Shown here one piece after another: positions 47,597-54,975 of a DNA stretch of 64,000 bases (the stretch's first letter is position 1; every line of letters begins with the position of its first letter). The stretch spans positions 1,116,001-1,180,000 of the forward strand of contig NZ_OBMI01000001.1 of assembly GCF_900199185.1 (NCBI RefSeq). Reading direction: 5' to 3'. Below the pieces are notes generated by a model that was not told the origin of the DNA, ran no database searches, and saw nothing but the letters and a program-made list of their open reading frames with translations. The position numbers and the translations under genes were made by a program. Source of the stretch: Sphingomonas guangdongensis. Its GTDB lineage: Bacteria > Pseudomonadota > Alphaproteobacteria > Sphingomonadales > Sphingomonadaceae.

Positions 47597-47763
47597 CGTC
47601 ACCCCGGCGAAGGAGCATCGGGTCGGACCGGCTCCAAGCCGGTCCTTGAGCCTGCGGGCCAGGCTCAACCCGATGCTGGTCCATCTGTCCGCGAGCGCTG
47701 AAGCTAGAGGCTCAGGCGAAAGCGCCCGCGGAGCCATGATCCCGGATCAAGTCCGGGATGACG
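47597..47763. repeat. Composite extragenic palindromes between udgX and the radical-SAM gene
   Basis: A 167-base stretch made of stacked hairpins. AGCATCGGGT (47614-47623) pairs with ACCCGATGCT (47668-47677) around two inner hairpins (GGACCGGCT/AGCCGGTCC at 47625-47645 and GAGCCTG/CAGGCTC at 47648-47666), giving a cloverleaf-like shape. Further on, ATCCCGGA and TCCGGGAT (47739-47759) form another stem. The ends (GTCACCCCGG, CCGGGATGAC) are near-complements. It leaves almost no room for an independent udgX promoter. Confidence 0.65.
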
Positions 47764-47765
47764 AG

Positions 47766-49010
47766 CTACGCGAACAACTCCATCTGCTCGCGCTTGGGCG
47801 CCACGACCGGACGCAGCTCGGCGCGGTCGGCGAGCAGCGTTGGCCGCCAGTCCTCCGCAACGATGAACGGTCGCACCTTCGCAACCGACACCGTCAGCCG
47901 CGCGACGTCGTCCAACCGCAGCCGCCGCCACTTGCGTGACGCCAGGATCGACTTGACCGCCTTTACCCCAAGTCCCGGCACGCGGAGCAGGTCCTCGCGA
48001 GTGGCGCGGTTGACGTCGACCGGGAAGCGCTCGCGGAACTTGAGCGCCCAGGCGAGCTTCGGGTCGATGTCGAGCGGCAGCATGCCGGTTGCCGTATCGG
48101 CCGCCGCCGCAACTTCGGCCGGTTGGTAATCGTAGAAGCGCATCAGCCAGTCGGACTGATACAGCCGGTGCTCGCGCATCAGCGGCGGGCGCTGGAGCGG
48201 CAGCACGCTCGAGGCCTCCGGGATCGGGCTGAACGCGGAATAGTAGACGCGGCGCAGGCGAAAGCGGTCATAGAGCGTCGCCGCCTTGCCGACGATGTCG
48301 CTGTCGGTCGCGGCGTCCGCCCCGACAATCATCTGGGTCGACTGACCCGCGGGGGCGAAGCGGGGTGCCGCCTTGTACTTCTTGCGCGCGTCGGCGGTGT
48401 CCTCGATCGACGACTTGAGGTCGCCCATCGCACCCTCGATGCGACCGATGTCCTTCTCCGGCGCGAGCCGCTTCAGCCCGCCAACGGTCGGCAGCTCGAC
48501 ATTGATGGACAGGCGGTCGGCATAGAGCCCGGCCTGGTGCACCAGCTCCGGGTCTGCGTCGGGAATCGTCTTGAGGTGGATGTAGCCGCGAAAGTCGTGA
48601 TCCTCGCGCAAGCTCCGCGCGACCTCCACCAACTGCTCCATTGTGTAGTTGGAGGAGCGGATGATGCCGGAGGAGAGGAACAGCCCCTCGATATAGTTGC
48701 GGCGGTAGAAGCTGAGCGTCAGCTTCACGACCTCCTCCGCCGTAAACCGCGCCCGACGCACGTTGGAGCTTTTGCGGTTGATGCAATAATGGCAGTCGAA
48801 GATGCAGCTGTTGGTCAGCAGGATCTTGAGCAGGCTGATGCAGCGCCCGTCGGGTGCATAGGCGTGGCAAATGCCCATGCCCTCGGTCGAGCCGATGCCC
48901 TTGCCGCCGACCGACGTGCGCTTGGCCGTGCCCGACGACGCGCAGGACGCGTCGTACTTCGCGGCATCGGCGAGGATGCCAAGCTTTTCTCGAACGTCGA
49001 GCTGCGCCAT
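47766..49010 (-). CDS. Putative DNA modification/repair radical-SAM protein
   Basis: A 414-residue radical-SAM protein. The cluster motif Cys69-x3-Cys73-x2-Cys76 is NSCIFDCHYCINR, preceded by a conserved Cys-containing block (GICHAYAPDGRCISLLKILLTN). Towards the C-terminus DVNRATREDLLRVPGLGVKAVKSIL is a helix-hairpin-helix DNA-binding motif. This combination defines a family that co-occurs with UdgX/DUF4130 proteins; its chemistry is not established. It is upstream of udgX on the same strand, 215 bases away across a repeat. Confidence 0.9.
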   Translation of the reverse strand: MAQLDVREKLGILADAAKYDASCASSGTAKRTSVGGKGIGSTEGMGICHAYAPDGRCISLLKILLTNSCIFDCHYCINRKSSNVRRARFTAEEVVKLTLSFYRRNYIEGLFLSSGIIRSSNYTMEQLVEVARSLREDHDFRGYIHLKTIPDADPELVHQAGLYADRLSINVELPTVGGLKRLAPEKDIGRIEGAMGDLKSSIEDTADARKKYKAAPRFAPAGQSTQMIVGADAATDSDIVGKAATLYDRFRLRRVYYSAFSPIPEASSVLPLQRPPLMREHRLYQSDWLMRFYDYQPAEVAAAADTATGMLPLDIDPKLAWALKFRERFPVDVNRATREDLLRVPGLGVKAVKSILASRKWRRLRLDDVARLTVSVAKVRPFIVAEDWRPTLLADRAELRPVVAPKREQMELFA

Positions 49011-49084
49011 CGCGTTCTATCTATGTTCGAAGGCGTGCAAAGTCCAGCGTTGGCGCCGGAAATCACGCCGCCACAACGACTTGG

Positions 49085-49960
49085 CTACGCGCCGAGCGCG
49101 TCCAGGCCGACCGCGATCGCTCCGAGCGGCCCGGCCTTGTCGCCGAGCCCCGGCGGGCCGATCCGGTCGTCGACACTCGCCAGCCACGCGTCGACGGTAC
49201 CGTAGCCCGCGAGGCTGCGCGCGGTCGCGTTGCGCAGGCGCGGGAACAGCGCCGGGCGCCCTGCGAACACGCCGCCGCCGATCGAGATACGGGCCGGCGC
49301 GAGCGTCAGCACGAGGTTGTGGAGCCCGGCCGCGAGCGCATCGATCACGTCTTGCCAGATCGGATCGTCGTCCGGCACCCCGGCCCCGCTCCGTCCGGCG
49401 CGCGCGCCGATCGCGGGCCCGGACACCAACCCCTCCAGGCAATCGCCATGAAACGGGCAGACGCCGGCGAAGTCGTCGTCCTGGCGGCGGCCGACGCGCA
49501 TATGGCCGGCCTCGCCGTGCATGACGCCGCCAACTGGTCTCCCCGCGACAATCGCGCCGATCCCCACTCCGGTGCCGATCGTGATGTAGACGTGGTCGCT
49601 CAAGCCCTGCGCCGCGCCCCACCGCCCCTCGGCGAGTGCCGCGCCCTCCACATCTGTCTGGATCGCGGCGGGCACGCCGTAGCGCGCGGCAAACCGCGGC
49701 AGCAGCGACGCCCCGCCCCAGCCGGCCTTGGGCGTCGCCGCCATATGGCCGTAGGTCGCGCTGCCGCGCTGCAGGTCCAGCGGCCCGAAGCTCGCGATGC
49801 CGATCGCGTCGAACTGCCACCCGTCGAGGATCGCCTCCAGCGCGCCGAGCGTCTCGTCCGGCGCGGTGGTCGGCACCACCGCCCACTCGGCGATGCGCTG
49901 CGGCCCGCCGGCCAGGATTGCGACGCACTTGGTTCCGCCCAGCTCCAGCCCCGCGATCAT
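49085..49960 (-). CDS. ROK-family sugar kinase (fructokinase-like)
   Basis: A 291-residue ROK protein. GLELGGTKCVAI is the ATP-binding DxGxT-like motif (Glu in place of Asp). TIGTGVGIGAIV is the second phosphate motif. The zinc site is present: GHMRVGR followed by CPFHGDCLEGLVSGPAI (C-x2-H-x2-C pattern). No helix-turn-helix, so a kinase not a repressor. Fructose is a common substrate for this subgroup. The ATG at 49960 overlaps the preceding gene's stop (ATGA) and is preferred to an extension to 50050. Confidence 0.87.
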   Translation of the reverse strand: MIAGLELGGTKCVAILAGGPQRIAEWAVVPTTAPDETLGALEAILDGWQFDAIGIASFGPLDLQRGSATYGHMAATPKAGWGGASLLPRFAARYGVPAAIQTDVEGAALAEGRWGAAQGLSDHVYITIGTGVGIGAIVAGRPVGGVMHGEAGHMRVGRRQDDDFAGVCPFHGDCLEGLVSGPAIGARAGRSGAGVPDDDPIWQDVIDALAAGLHNLVLTLAPARISIGGGVFAGRPALFPRLRNATARSLAGYGTVDAWLASVDDRIGPPGLGDKAGPLGAIAVGLDALGA

Positions 49961-51126
49961 CGCTCGTCTCCGAAATTCAACCGTCGCGACACGCTCGGGT
50001 CGAGGATCGCCATCACGAAGTAAGCCGCGAACTGCTTGACGCGCATCCATGGCGTGGTGCGCGCGCGGTAACTCTCCGCCGTGACGCGAAGCGAGGCGGC
50101 GACCTCCCCGTCCACATAGGCACGCACGTGCGCGGCAAAGGCCGGGTCCTCGATCCGGAGCATCAGCTCCATGTTGAGGAACAGGCTGCGCATGTCGAAG
50201 TTGGCGGAGCCGATATGGACGACGTCGTCAATGACGTAGAGCTTGGTGTGGAGCTTGGTCGGCTGGTACTCGTAGATCTCGACGCCCTTGCGCAGCAGCC
50301 CGGCGTAAGTGAAGTGCGACGCCCAGAGCGAGGCGCCGTGATCGGTGCGCGACGGCAGCACCACGCGAACCCGCCCGCGCACGCCGACCTTGTCCAGCCG
50401 TCGCAGCATCGCCGGGCTCGGCGCGAAATAGCCGGCGATGATGTCGGTGCGCTGCGCCTGGCGCATGTCGTGGCGCACCACCTTGGCCCAGGGCGACAGC
50501 CGGCGGGTCGGCCCGCCGAGCAGCCACCGGAGCGCGCCCGCATCCTCGCTCCACTGGCCGATCATGCGCCTGAGGCTGCGCATCGATCCGCGCGGCTGAT
50601 GCGTCCAGCGGCTCAGCGCGTCGTAGTAGCCGGCGAGCCGCGGCACCGCCGGGCCCTCGACGACCAGCCCCAGGTCACGCCAGGCCTGGTCGGCAACCGT
50701 GCCGAAATAGCTGTCCTGCACGTTGAAGCCGCCGACGATCGCCACATCCTCGTCGGCGACCGCCAGCTTCTGGTGGTTGCGCAGCAGGTAGCGGCGGCCG
50801 AGCCGCGGAATGAACTGGCACACGTCAGCGCCGGCGGCGGCGAGTGGATCAAAGAAGTCGCGTCGCGCCGCTGGCTCGCTCCCCATCGCATCAATGGTGA
50901 GGGATACGCGAACCCCGCGCCGCGCGGCGGCGATCAGCGCGTCGCGCACTCGCCGGCCGGCGTGATCGTCGACGTAGATGTAGAAGAGCAGCCGCACCCG
51001 CTCACGGGCGCGCTCGATCAGGTGGAGGAGCGCGTTCAGCCGGCGCGGCCCGGTGTCGAGCAGCGTCAGCCGGTTGCCCGCCACGGCGAAGCTCGGCTGC
51101 TCGGGCGGTGGGGGCGGGTCGGCCAT
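49957..51126 (-). CDS. Phospholipase D-like / cardiolipin synthase-type protein
   Basis: A 389-residue protein with two HKD motifs: LRNHQKLAVADEDVAIVGGFN (near 115-135) and KLHTKLYVIDDVVHIGSANFD (near 295-315), each with the expected His, Lys and Asp. No N-terminal membrane helices, unlike classical ClsA, so it resembles ClsB/C-type enzymes. Could make cardiolipin or transfer phosphatidyl groups. Followed by the ROK gene with an ATGA overlap. Divergent from rpoZ. Confidence 0.86.
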   Translation of the reverse strand: MADPPPPPEQPSFAVAGNRLTLLDTGPRRLNALLHLIERARERVRLLFYIYVDDHAGRRVRDALIAAARRGVRVSLTIDAMGSEPAARRDFFDPLAAAGADVCQFIPRLGRRYLLRNHQKLAVADEDVAIVGGFNVQDSYFGTVADQAWRDLGLVVEGPAVPRLAGYYDALSRWTHQPRGSMRSLRRMIGQWSEDAGALRWLLGGPTRRLSPWAKVVRHDMRQAQRTDIIAGYFAPSPAMLRRLDKVGVRGRVRVVLPSRTDHGASLWASHFTYAGLLRKGVEIYEYQPTKLHTKLYVIDDVVHIGSANFDMRSLFLNMELMLRIEDPAFAAHVRAYVDGEVAASLRVTAESYRARTTPWMRVKQFAAYFVMAILDPSVSRRLNFGDER

Positions 51127-51174
51127 CGCCCGCGCGCTGTGGCCCGCCCGCGGCCCGCCCGCAAGGCGCTTTCC

Positions 51175-51203
51175 TTGACTTCGCCGCCGCTTGCGCGTAG
51201 GCG
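51175..51203 (+). promoter_or_regulatory. Candidate rpoZ promoter
   Basis: TTGACT (5/6) and TAGGCG are separated by 17 bases. The -10 is weak by E. coli standards, but the same design (TTGACC, 17 bases, TAGGAC) stands before the tRNA-Gln gene in this window, suggesting a local sigma-70 style. The leader to the ATG at 51246 would be about 35 bases, with AAGAGGAA as ribosome site. Confidence 0.5.
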
Positions 51204-51245
51204 CCAGCGCTTTCCGACACCCACGGACACAAGAGGAACCGCCCC

Positions 51246-51587
51246 ATGGCGCGCGTCACCGTCGAGGATTGCGTCGACAAGATCCCTAACCGCTTCGACC
51301 TGGTGCTGCTCGCGGCGCAGCGCGCGCGCCAGATCTCGGGCGGCGCCGAACTGACGCTTGACCGCGACCGCGACAAGAACCCGGTCGTCGCGCTGCGCGA
51401 GATCGCGGAGCAGACCGTCACGCCGGCGATGCTGTCCGAATCGGTCGTGTCCGGGCTGCAGAAGGTGCAGATCGACGATGAGGAAGCGCCGGACGAGATC
51501 GGCAGCCTCGCCGCATCGGCGGAGGCACTGCGCCTCACCGCCGCCGCTCCGCCGCGCAACCAGAACGTCGGCGGCGATTACGAGTAA
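51246..51587 (+). CDS. rpoZ: RNA polymerase omega subunit
   Basis: A 113-residue omega subunit, helps assemble RNA polymerase. The N-terminus [32 protein letters not shown] is the conserved core, followed by [15 protein letters not shown]. The C-terminal tail is lineage-variable. Monocistronic here, with its own promoter and a strong terminator. Confidence 0.96.
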   Translation: MARVTVEDCVDKIPNRFDLVLLAAQRARQISGGAELTLDRDRDKNPVVALREIAEQTVTPAMLSESVVSGLQKVQIDDEEAPDEIGSLAASAEALRLTAAAPPRNQNVGGDYE

Positions 51588-51606
51588 GCGTCAGCATTGA
51601 CCGGAG

Positions 51607-51640
51607 AAGGGCGGCAGCGGCGACGCTGACCGCCCTTTTT
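51607..51640 (+). terminator. Rho-independent terminator of rpoZ
   Basis: AAGGGCGG-CAGCG pairs with CGCTG-CCGCCCTT (one bulged A) around a GCGA tetraloop of the GNRA type, followed by a run of five T. It starts 20 bases after the rpoZ stop. The clearest intrinsic terminator in the window. Confidence 0.9.
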
Positions 51641-51674
51641 CACGTCCGCACCGCCCGATGGCGGCGCACTGGCC

Positions 51675-52817
51675 TCAGGTCTCGGTCCGCACCCGCGCGG
51701 CGGCGGTGCGTTGCTGCTGCACGGTGCTCAGCGCGTCGGTCTCGGTCAGGTCGACAACATGGACGCTCAGCCGGCCGGCGCGTTGGCGGACGCGCGTTCC
51801 TGTGACGAACTGCACCGAGGCGCGAACGGTGTAGCGGTCGATCCGGAACACACCGGGGTCGCCTGCCTCGAGCGTCAGTGGAACGTAGCGCCGGCCCTTG
51901 ATCTGCTTCAGGATGCCCGGGCCCCACTGGCCGAGGCCGGAGGTGCGGAGCACCTCCGCGTCCGCCGTCCGCCCGTCGGGGCGGATCCAGTAGCCGACAT
52001 CGGCGAAGCGGATGCCCTCTGCCGGCACGACGCCGAGCAGCGAGCTGTTGACGTCATCGACCGGGGGGGAGGTCAGCAGCAGCGGCTTGACGGTCGCCGC
52101 CTGGCGCAGCCGCGCGGCCAGTGCATCGACGGCCCCCTCGTCTCCGCGCCGCAGCGCGATCCGCATCACGACGATGTCGCGCAGGTCGGACATGAAGCGG
52201 TTGTCCGGGCCAGCGAGGGCAACTGCCTCGTTGGCGAAGCTCTCCGCCTCCTTGTGGCTGCGCTGCTGCAGCGCTAGCCAGGCGCGGCGAAAGGCCGCGG
52301 CGGCCGCCATCCGCGACTCGCCCCGCGCAATCGCCAGCCGCTGTGCCTTGGCATAGATGTCCCCGGCGGAGTCGGGCTGACCCAACTGGACGAGATTGTC
52401 GCCAAAGGCGAGTTCCGCCTCCAGCGTCGGGCGCGCTGCCTCACCGACGTGGCGGCGCAGGGTCAGGACGCTGTTGCGGGCCGATGCGAGCCACAGGCTG
52501 GACTCGCCCTCATGCTCCGCGACCGTGGCGAGCGTCGCGTAGAGGCTGGAGATCGGCCCCGGCATGGTCGCGGCCCGATCCTTGTTGCGCCGGATCGCGC
52601 GCTGCAGCGTCCGCCGCGCGTCGGCATAACGCCCATCCGCGAACTGTTCGACGGAGGCTTGGAGCGACGCCTCCACCTCTTCGGCCGGCGGACAGTTGCG
52701 CGCCAGGCACGCCGCGAGCTCCTTCTCGAGGCGCGGCGCGATCACGATCACGTCTCCCTGCACTGGTGGCGAAGCCGGCGCGGTCTGCGCCACGGCGAGC
52801 AGGAGGGGAAGGATCAT
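51675..52817 (-). CDS. Secreted/periplasmic protein with helical repeats and TonB-like C-terminus
   Basis: A 380-residue protein. A short signal peptide (ILPLLLAVAQTAPAS) precedes a helical, TPR-like region (about 40-240; FADGRYADARRTLQRAI, ASARNSVLTLRRHVG, SHKEAESFANEAVAL). The C-terminal ~100 residues carry IRPDGRTADAEVLRTSG and later GRRYVPL, echoing the TonB C-terminal pattern (PDG-x-V-x-x-A-x-V-x-x-SG ... W/R-x-F-x-P). Family unrecognised and function unknown. No partner ExbB/ExbD nearby. Confidence 0.7.
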   Translation of the reverse strand: MILPLLLAVAQTAPASPPVQGDVIVIAPRLEKELAACLARNCPPAEEVEASLQASVEQFADGRYADARRTLQRAIRRNKDRAATMPGPISSLYATLATVAEHEGESSLWLASARNSVLTLRRHVGEAARPTLEAELAFGDNLVQLGQPDSAGDIYAKAQRLAIARGESRMAAAAAFRRAWLALQQRSHKEAESFANEAVALAGPDNRFMSDLRDIVVMRIALRRGDEGAVDALAARLRQAATVKPLLLTSPPVDDVNSSLLGVVPAEGIRFADVGYWIRPDGRTADAEVLRTSGLGQWGPGILKQIKGRRYVPLTLEAGDPGVFRIDRYTVRASVQFVTGTRVRQRAGRLSVHVVDLTETDALSTVQQQRTAAARVRTET

Positions 52818-52922
52818 AAGCGCGGGCTTTCCTTCACGGTGATTCGTTCAGTCGATAGGCTCAGTCCTTCAACCTTGCTCGTTGCTGAACGACCGGGATC
52901 GCTGCAGGCGAGGCCGGTCACC

Positions 52923-53591
52923 TCACCCCGCCCGCCCCTTGAAGCCCTGTGCCACCACATACCATTCGCTTGACGCCTTGCGGCTGGCGGGCGGCTTGGC
53001 GTGCTTCACGGTCGCAAAATTGCGCTTCATTTCGGCGACGAGCGCCGAATCGGCGCCGCCTGCGAACACCTTGGCGACGAAGGTGCCGCCCGGCGCCAGG
53101 ACGTCGGCGGCGAAGGCGTGCGCGGTCTCGACCAGCGCCATGGTGCGCAGCGCGTCGGTCTGCGGGTGGCCGACCGTGTTCGCCGCCATGTCCGACAGGA
53201 CCAGGTCGGGCGCGCCGCCGAGTGCGGCCAGCAGCCGGTCGGGTGCGGCATCGTCCATGAAGTCCATCTGGAGGATGGTGACGCCATCGATCGGATCGAC
53301 CGGCAGCAGGTCGATCCCGACCACCGCCGCCTTGGGGAGCTTGCGCCTGACCACCTGCGACCAGCCGCCCGGCGCGATCCCCAGGTCGACGACGCGCGTC
53401 GCGCCCTTCAGCAGTGCGAACCGCTCGTCGAGCTCGAGCAGCTTGTAGGCAGCGCGGCTGCGATACCCCTCCGCCTTGGCCCTTTTGACATAAGGGTCGT
53501 TCAGCTGCCGCTCGAGCCAGCGGGTCGACTGCGCCGTCCGGCCGCGCGCGGTCTTGACGCGGGTGCGCAAGCCTCCACCGCCGCGGCTCAC
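52923..53591 (-). CDS. rlmE: 23S rRNA 2'-O-methyltransferase (U2552)
   Basis: A 222-residue FtsJ/RlmE enzyme. After a basic N-terminus come QLNDPYVKRAKAEGYRSRAAYKLLELDE (the K-D-K-E first Lys region), VVDLGIAPGGWSQVV (SAM motif I), LQMDFMDD, LVLSDMAANTVGH (catalytic Asp) and FVAKVFAGG (catalytic Lys). The GTG at 53591 overlaps the ppx/gppA stop as GTGA; the longer in-frame ORF runs inside that gene and is rejected. Confidence 0.93.
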   Translation of the reverse strand: MSRGGGGLRTRVKTARGRTAQSTRWLERQLNDPYVKRAKAEGYRSRAAYKLLELDERFALLKGATRVVDLGIAPGGWSQVVRRKLPKAAVVGIDLLPVDPIDGVTILQMDFMDDAAPDRLLAALGGAPDLVLSDMAANTVGHPQTDALRTMALVETAHAFAADVLAPGGTFVAKVFAGGADSALVAEMKRNFATVKHAKPPASRKASSEWYVVAQGFKGRAG

Positions 53592-54616
53592 GCGCGCCCG
53601 CCCGGCGTCGCCATCAGCCCGCGCAGGATGCCCTCGCGGATGCCGCGGTCGGCGATGCCGAGCTGCTCGGCGGGCCAGATGTCGAGGATCTCCTCCAGGA
53701 TCGCGCAGCCGGCGACCACCAGGTCGGCGCGCTCGGCGCCGATGCACGGGACGCGCGCGCGCTCCGACAGGTCAAGCGCGGCGATCCGGCGGCTGACGGT
53801 CCGCATCGCGGCCGCCGGCATCAGCAGCCCGTCGACCGCAGCCCGGTCATAGCTGGTGAGCCCCAGGTGGACGCTGGCAAGCGTCGTCACGGTGCCCGAC
53901 GTCCCGAGCAGCCGCCGCCGGCCGCATTCCGCCGGCAGCCGTGCGGCGAAGCGGGCGAAGCTCTCGCGCACCGCCGCCCGCATTGCGGCGTAGCTCCCGC
54001 GCGGGCCGCCGACGCTCTCGGTCAGCGACACGACGCCCCAGGGCGCGGAGTGCCAGTCGAGGATGCGCGGCTGCGGCGTGGCGGTGTCGACCAGCACCAG
54101 CTCGGTCGATCCGCCACCGATGTCGAACACCAGCGCCGCGCCGTCGCCCGGCTCCAGCAGGGCGTGGCAGCCGAGCACCGCGAGCCGCGCTTCCTCCTCC
54201 GCCGAAATGATGTCGAGCATGATCCCGGTCTCGGCATAGGCGCGCTCGATGAACGCGGGACCGTTGCTCGCGCGCCGGCAGGCCTCCGTCGCGACCGACC
54301 GGGCGAGCGCGACGTCGCGGCGCTTCAGCTTGTCGGCACAGACCCGCAGGGCGGCGATGGTCCGCTCGATCGCCTCGTCGGACAGCCGCCCGGTCGCCGC
54401 CAGCCCCTCCCCCAGCCGGACGATCCGGCTGAAGGCGTCGACCACCGCAAAGCCGCTGCCCTGCGGCCGGGCGATCAGCAGGCGGCAGTTGTTGGTGCCG
54501 AGATCAAGCGCGGCATAGTGGCGCGCCTGCGGCCAGCGTCCGCGCGCTGGCGTCGGGGCCGGACGGGGCGCCGGTCGGCGCTGACCGATCGGCGCGCTGG
54601 CGGAAGTTTCCCCCAC
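53588..54616 (-). CDS. Ppx/GppA-family phosphatase
   Basis: A 342-residue exopolyphosphatase/pppGpp phosphatase-type ASKHA protein. HYAALDLGTNNCRLLIARP (phosphate 1), SAEEEARLAVLG, and FDIGGGSTELVLVD (phosphate 2) are clear; GTSGTVTTLASV and a C-terminal segment complete the Ppx core. About 340 residues, i.e. the short form without the HD domain of long Ppx. Coupled to rlmE by a GTGA overlap, an arrangement common in alphaproteobacteria. Confidence 0.9.
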   Translation of the reverse strand: MGETSASAPIGQRRPAPRPAPTPARGRWPQARHYAALDLGTNNCRLLIARPQGSGFAVVDAFSRIVRLGEGLAATGRLSDEAIERTIAALRVCADKLKRRDVALARSVATEACRRASNGPAFIERAYAETGIMLDIISAEEEARLAVLGCHALLEPGDGAALVFDIGGGSTELVLVDTATPQPRILDWHSAPWGVVSLTESVGGPRGSYAAMRAAVRESFARFAARLPAECGRRRLLGTSGTVTTLASVHLGLTSYDRAAVDGLLMPAAAMRTVSRRIAALDLSERARVPCIGAERADLVVAGCAILEEILDIWPAEQLGIADRGIREGILRGLMATPGGRA

Positions 54617-54734
54617 GGGCCGTGTACTCGCTTATGCTCTTCATCCGTCACGGCCGACCTACGACCGCTCGGTGCTTGCGCGGGAGGCTAGCGCAACACG
54701 CGGGAAACACAAGCGGACCGTGCGTCATTCAGGG

Positions 54735-54763
54735 TTGACCGCCCCGGCAACGCCGCATAGGAC
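54735..54763 (+). promoter_or_regulatory. tRNA-Gln promoter
   Basis: TTGACC, 17 bases, TAGGAC, ending 11 bases before the tRNA 5' end. The -35 is a 5/6 match. Same spacing and -10 style as the rpoZ candidate. Confidence 0.6.
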
Positions 54764-54774
54764 GCGCCTCCGAT

Positions 54775-54848
54775 TGCCCGATCCTCTAATGGTAAGAGAG
54801 CGGACTCTGACTCCGTCAATCAAGGTTCGAATCCTTGTCGGGCATCCA
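54775..54848 (+). tRNA. tRNA-Gln (anticodon CUG)
   Basis: A 74-base tRNA with CCA encoded. The acceptor stem TGCCCGA/TCGGGCA pairs perfectly, the anticodon loop is CTCTGAC with anticodon CTG, and the T arm contains GGTTCGAATCC. The U1-A72 pair at the top of the acceptor stem is the usual tRNA-Gln feature. Reads CAG codons. Its 3' end faces the accessory-looking region on the right, so it is a possible integration site. Confidence 0.95.
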
Positions 54849-54901
54849 AAAACTTGCCGGACGGCATAAAGCGTCGGCCGTTCACGCAACAGCCTCGACC
54901 T

Positions 54902-54935
54902 AAACCGGTGCGGAGCTCAGCCAGCTCACCGGTTT
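54902..54935 (+). terminator. Hairpin after tRNA-Gln
   Basis: AAACCGGTG and CACCGGTTT form a 9-bp perfect outer stem with inner AGCT pairing across a two-base bulge. It lies 53 bases after the tRNA and 40 bases beyond the end of the leftward pseudogene, so it could stop transcription from either side. No strong T-run. Confidence 0.4.
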
Positions 54936-54975
54936 CGACGTCTAAAACGCCGTCTCGGGTGGGACTGTGACGCAA

